Assembly: GCF_002198675.1 (NCBI RefSeq)
Contig: NZ_MWLL01000160.1
Span: 30,730-94,729 of the forward strand
Length of the DNA stretch: 64,000 nucleotides
Reading direction: 5' to 3'
DNA from: Kineosporia sp. R_H_3
GTDB taxonomy: Bacteria; Actinomycetota; Actinomycetes; Actinomycetales; Kineosporiaceae
Shown: positions 62,573 through 64,000 of the stretch, in pieces
How positions within the stretch are numbered: the stretch's first letter is position 1
Layout of the letters: each line of letters starts with the position of its first letter
The notes under the pieces: generated by a model
Told to the model about the DNA's origin: nothing
The model's input: only the letters and a program-made list of their open reading frames with translations
Database searches by the model: none
Translations under genes and position numbers: made by a program

Positions 62573-64000
62573 GCGCGACACCCACCGGACCTCTTCTCCC
62601 GCAGCCGGTCATGACCCGCCCGACGACGCGGGCGACGCTCCGGGCCGACGTCGCGGCCCTGCTCGCGGACGGGCACCGGATGCTCATGGTGGTCGCGGAG
62701 AACGCGCCGGGAGCCGTCCGGCTGGGGTACGTGCTCGCCCGCCCCGCCGGCGGTCCGGACCACGGTGCGCAGGAGAGCCGGGTCGAGCTGACGCTCGAGG
62801 TGTCGACGGACGACGCCTGGGTACCGACGATCGCCGACCAGTCGTACCCGGGGGGCCGGTTCGAGCGCGAGATCCGCGACCTGTTCGGGGTCGAACCGCG
62901 CGACCACCCGCTGCCGCGACGGCTCGTGCGGCACGCGCACTGGCCGAGGGCGTGGCACCCGCTCCTCGGGGAGCGCTCGGCGCAGACGGACGTCGTCCCG
63001 GACTTCGGTGAGGACCTCAGCGCGTTCCCGTTCCTCGAGGTCGGCGGCGACGGGGTCTACGAGATCCCGGTCGGGCCGGTGCACGCCGGGCTCATCGAGC
63101 CGGGGCACTTCCGGTTCTCGGTCGTCGGGGAGACGATCGTCCGGATGAAGGCGCGCCTGTGGTACCTCCACCGGGGGGTCGAGAGGCTCTTCGAGGGCCG
63201 GACGCCGGACGACGGGGTCGTTCTCGCCGAACGGATCAGCGGTGACACGGCCGTCGGTCACACCCTGGCGTACGCGCTCGCGTGCGAGGAAGCGCTCGGG
63301 CTCGTCGTGCCGCCGCGGGACAGGCTCGTGCGCGCCCTGCTCCTCGAGCTCGAGCGCATGCACAACCATGCCGCGGACCTCGGGATGATCCTCAACGACG
63401 TCGCCTTCGGACTGGCCAACGTGCACCTCCAGCGGGTCCGGGAGAACCTGTTGCGGCTCAACGACTCCGTGACCGGCCACCGGCTGCTGCGCGGCGGCGT
63501 CCGGGTCGGCGGGGCGGACGTCGTCGCGCTGCCCGACGCGGGACTCGTGCGGGCTGCGGCGGCGGACGTCGCCGACGTGGTCCGGCTCGCCCTCGAGCAC
63601 CCCATGGTGCTCGACCGCCTCGTCGGCACCGCGGTGCTCGGGCGTGAGGACGCGGTGCGGATGGGAGTGCTCGGCTACGTCGCCCGCGCCAGCGGCGTCG
63701 ACGTCGACGCCCGGCGGGACCACCCGTTCGTCGACCCGGCCGTGCTGCCCGGCGGTGCGCCCGACGCGGTCGTCGACGCCGAGGGGGACGTGCTCGCGCG
63801 GTTCACGGTGCGGGCCCGGGAGGTCGAGGCGTCCGCGCGGTTCGTCGTCGCGGCCACCGAGGTGCTCGCGGGCGGCGGCCCCGGGGCGTCGGCCGGTCCG
63901 AGACCCGCTGCACCGCAACGCGTCACGCGGGGTCTGGGGGTGGTCGAGGCCTGGCGGGGACTGCTCTGCCACCGTGTGACGGTGGGCGCCGACGGTCGCC
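62569..64000 (+). CDS. HyfG/HycE-like large subunit lacking the first NiFe cysteine pair (C-terminus beyond right edge)
   Basis: 477 residues are visible, with no stop before the edge. An N-terminal NuoC-like part (about 15-130; GGRFEREIRDLFGVEPRDHPLPRR) is fused to a NuoD/HycE-like part (GPVHAGLIEPGHFRFSVVGE, LWYLHRGVERLFEGR, LLELERMHNHAADLGMILND). In NiFe group 4 large subunits this region continues with RxCGxC. Here it reads ERISGDTAVGHT (residues 221-232), with Ser and Thr at the cysteine positions, so nickel cannot be bound as in hydrogenases. It corresponds to Rv0087. The catalytic reaction is unknown. Confidence 0.9.
   Translation, partial: MSATPTGPLLPQPVMTRPTTRATLRADVAALLADGHRMLMVVAENAPGAVRLGYVLARPAGGPDHGAQESRVELTLEVSTDDAWVPTIADQSYPGGRFEREIRDLFGVEPRDHPLPRRLVRHAHWPRAWHPLLGERSAQTDVVPDFGEDLSAFPFLEVGGDGVYEIPVGPVHAGLIEPGHFRFSVVGETIVRMKARLWYLHRGVERLFEGRTPDDGVVLAERISGDTAVGHTLAYALACEEALGLVVPPRDRLVRALLLELERMHNHAADLGMILNDVAFGLANVHLQRVRENLLRLNDSVTGHRLLRGGVRVGGADVVALPDAGLVRAAAADVADVVRLALEHPMVLDRLVGTAVLGREDAVRMGVLGYVARASGVDVDARRDHPFVDPAVLPGGAPDAVVDAEGDVLARFTVRAREVEASARFVVAATEVLAGGGPGASAGPRPAAPQRVTRGLGVVEAWRGLLCHRVTVGADGR

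Noticed and set aside
59354-62581. 1075-codon minus-strand open frame opposite the membrane complex
   Set aside because: It has an Asp/Glu/Arg/Gly-rich, motif-free translation, while the plus strand encodes clear NuoH-, HyfE- and HyfF-like membrane proteins.

Overview
The window looks like chromosomal DNA of a high-GC actinobacterium (Actinomycetota). Coding regions are about 75% G+C, GTG starts and 4-bp ATGA/GTGA overlaps are common, and several genes start leaderless after a TAsssT -10 box. A BldC-type regulator, an F420-type luciferase-like oxidoreductase, PadR-linked ABC exporters and a copy of the mycobacterial Rv0081-Rv0087 gene order fit this. I cannot name a genus. No rRNA, tRNA, CRISPR array or insertion sequence was seen.

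Layout. 1-10 kb: an edge-truncated XRE regulator, a GNAT acetyltransferase, a GAF/PP2C/ATPase signalling protein, a three-gene dimethylglycine/sarcosine dehydrogenase-ETF operon, a small unknown protein and an RsbW-like ATPase. 10-15 kb: KdpDE two-component system (no kdpFABC in view) divergent from an APC/KUP-type permease. 15-17 kb: PadR regulator plus an ABC exporter. 17-29 kb: a secreted propeller/FG-GAP protein, a small monooxygenase, a sirtuin, a NatAB-like ABC exporter with a histidine kinase and response regulator, and a large secreted beta-sandwich repeat protein. 28.5-34.8 kb: SpoU methyltransferase, carbonic anhydrase, a LOV-GAF-PP2C blue-light phosphatase, BldC, an MFS exporter, a DUF2510 membrane protein and a thioesterase.

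35-53 kb is a cell-surface polysaccharide locus: six glycosyltransferase genes (one with two GT domains), a Wzm/Wzt ABC exporter, a small unknown protein and five enzymes matching the Wbp/Wlb route from UDP-GlcNAc to UDP-2,3-diacetamido-mannuronic acid. Several of its promoter regions carry GTTCACC-type repeats like actinobacterial PHO boxes. This suggests a phosphate-free acidic (teichuronic-acid-like) polymer induced by phosphate limitation.

53-64 kb: a small helical protein, an HD-domain protein, an F420-type oxidoreductase, a CoA-transferase, then an ArsR regulator with its operator heading a seven-gene membrane complex related to hydrogenase-4/formate hydrogenlyase. The large subunit, truncated at the right edge, lacks the first NiFe-binding CxxC pair, so the complex is probably not a hydrogenase.
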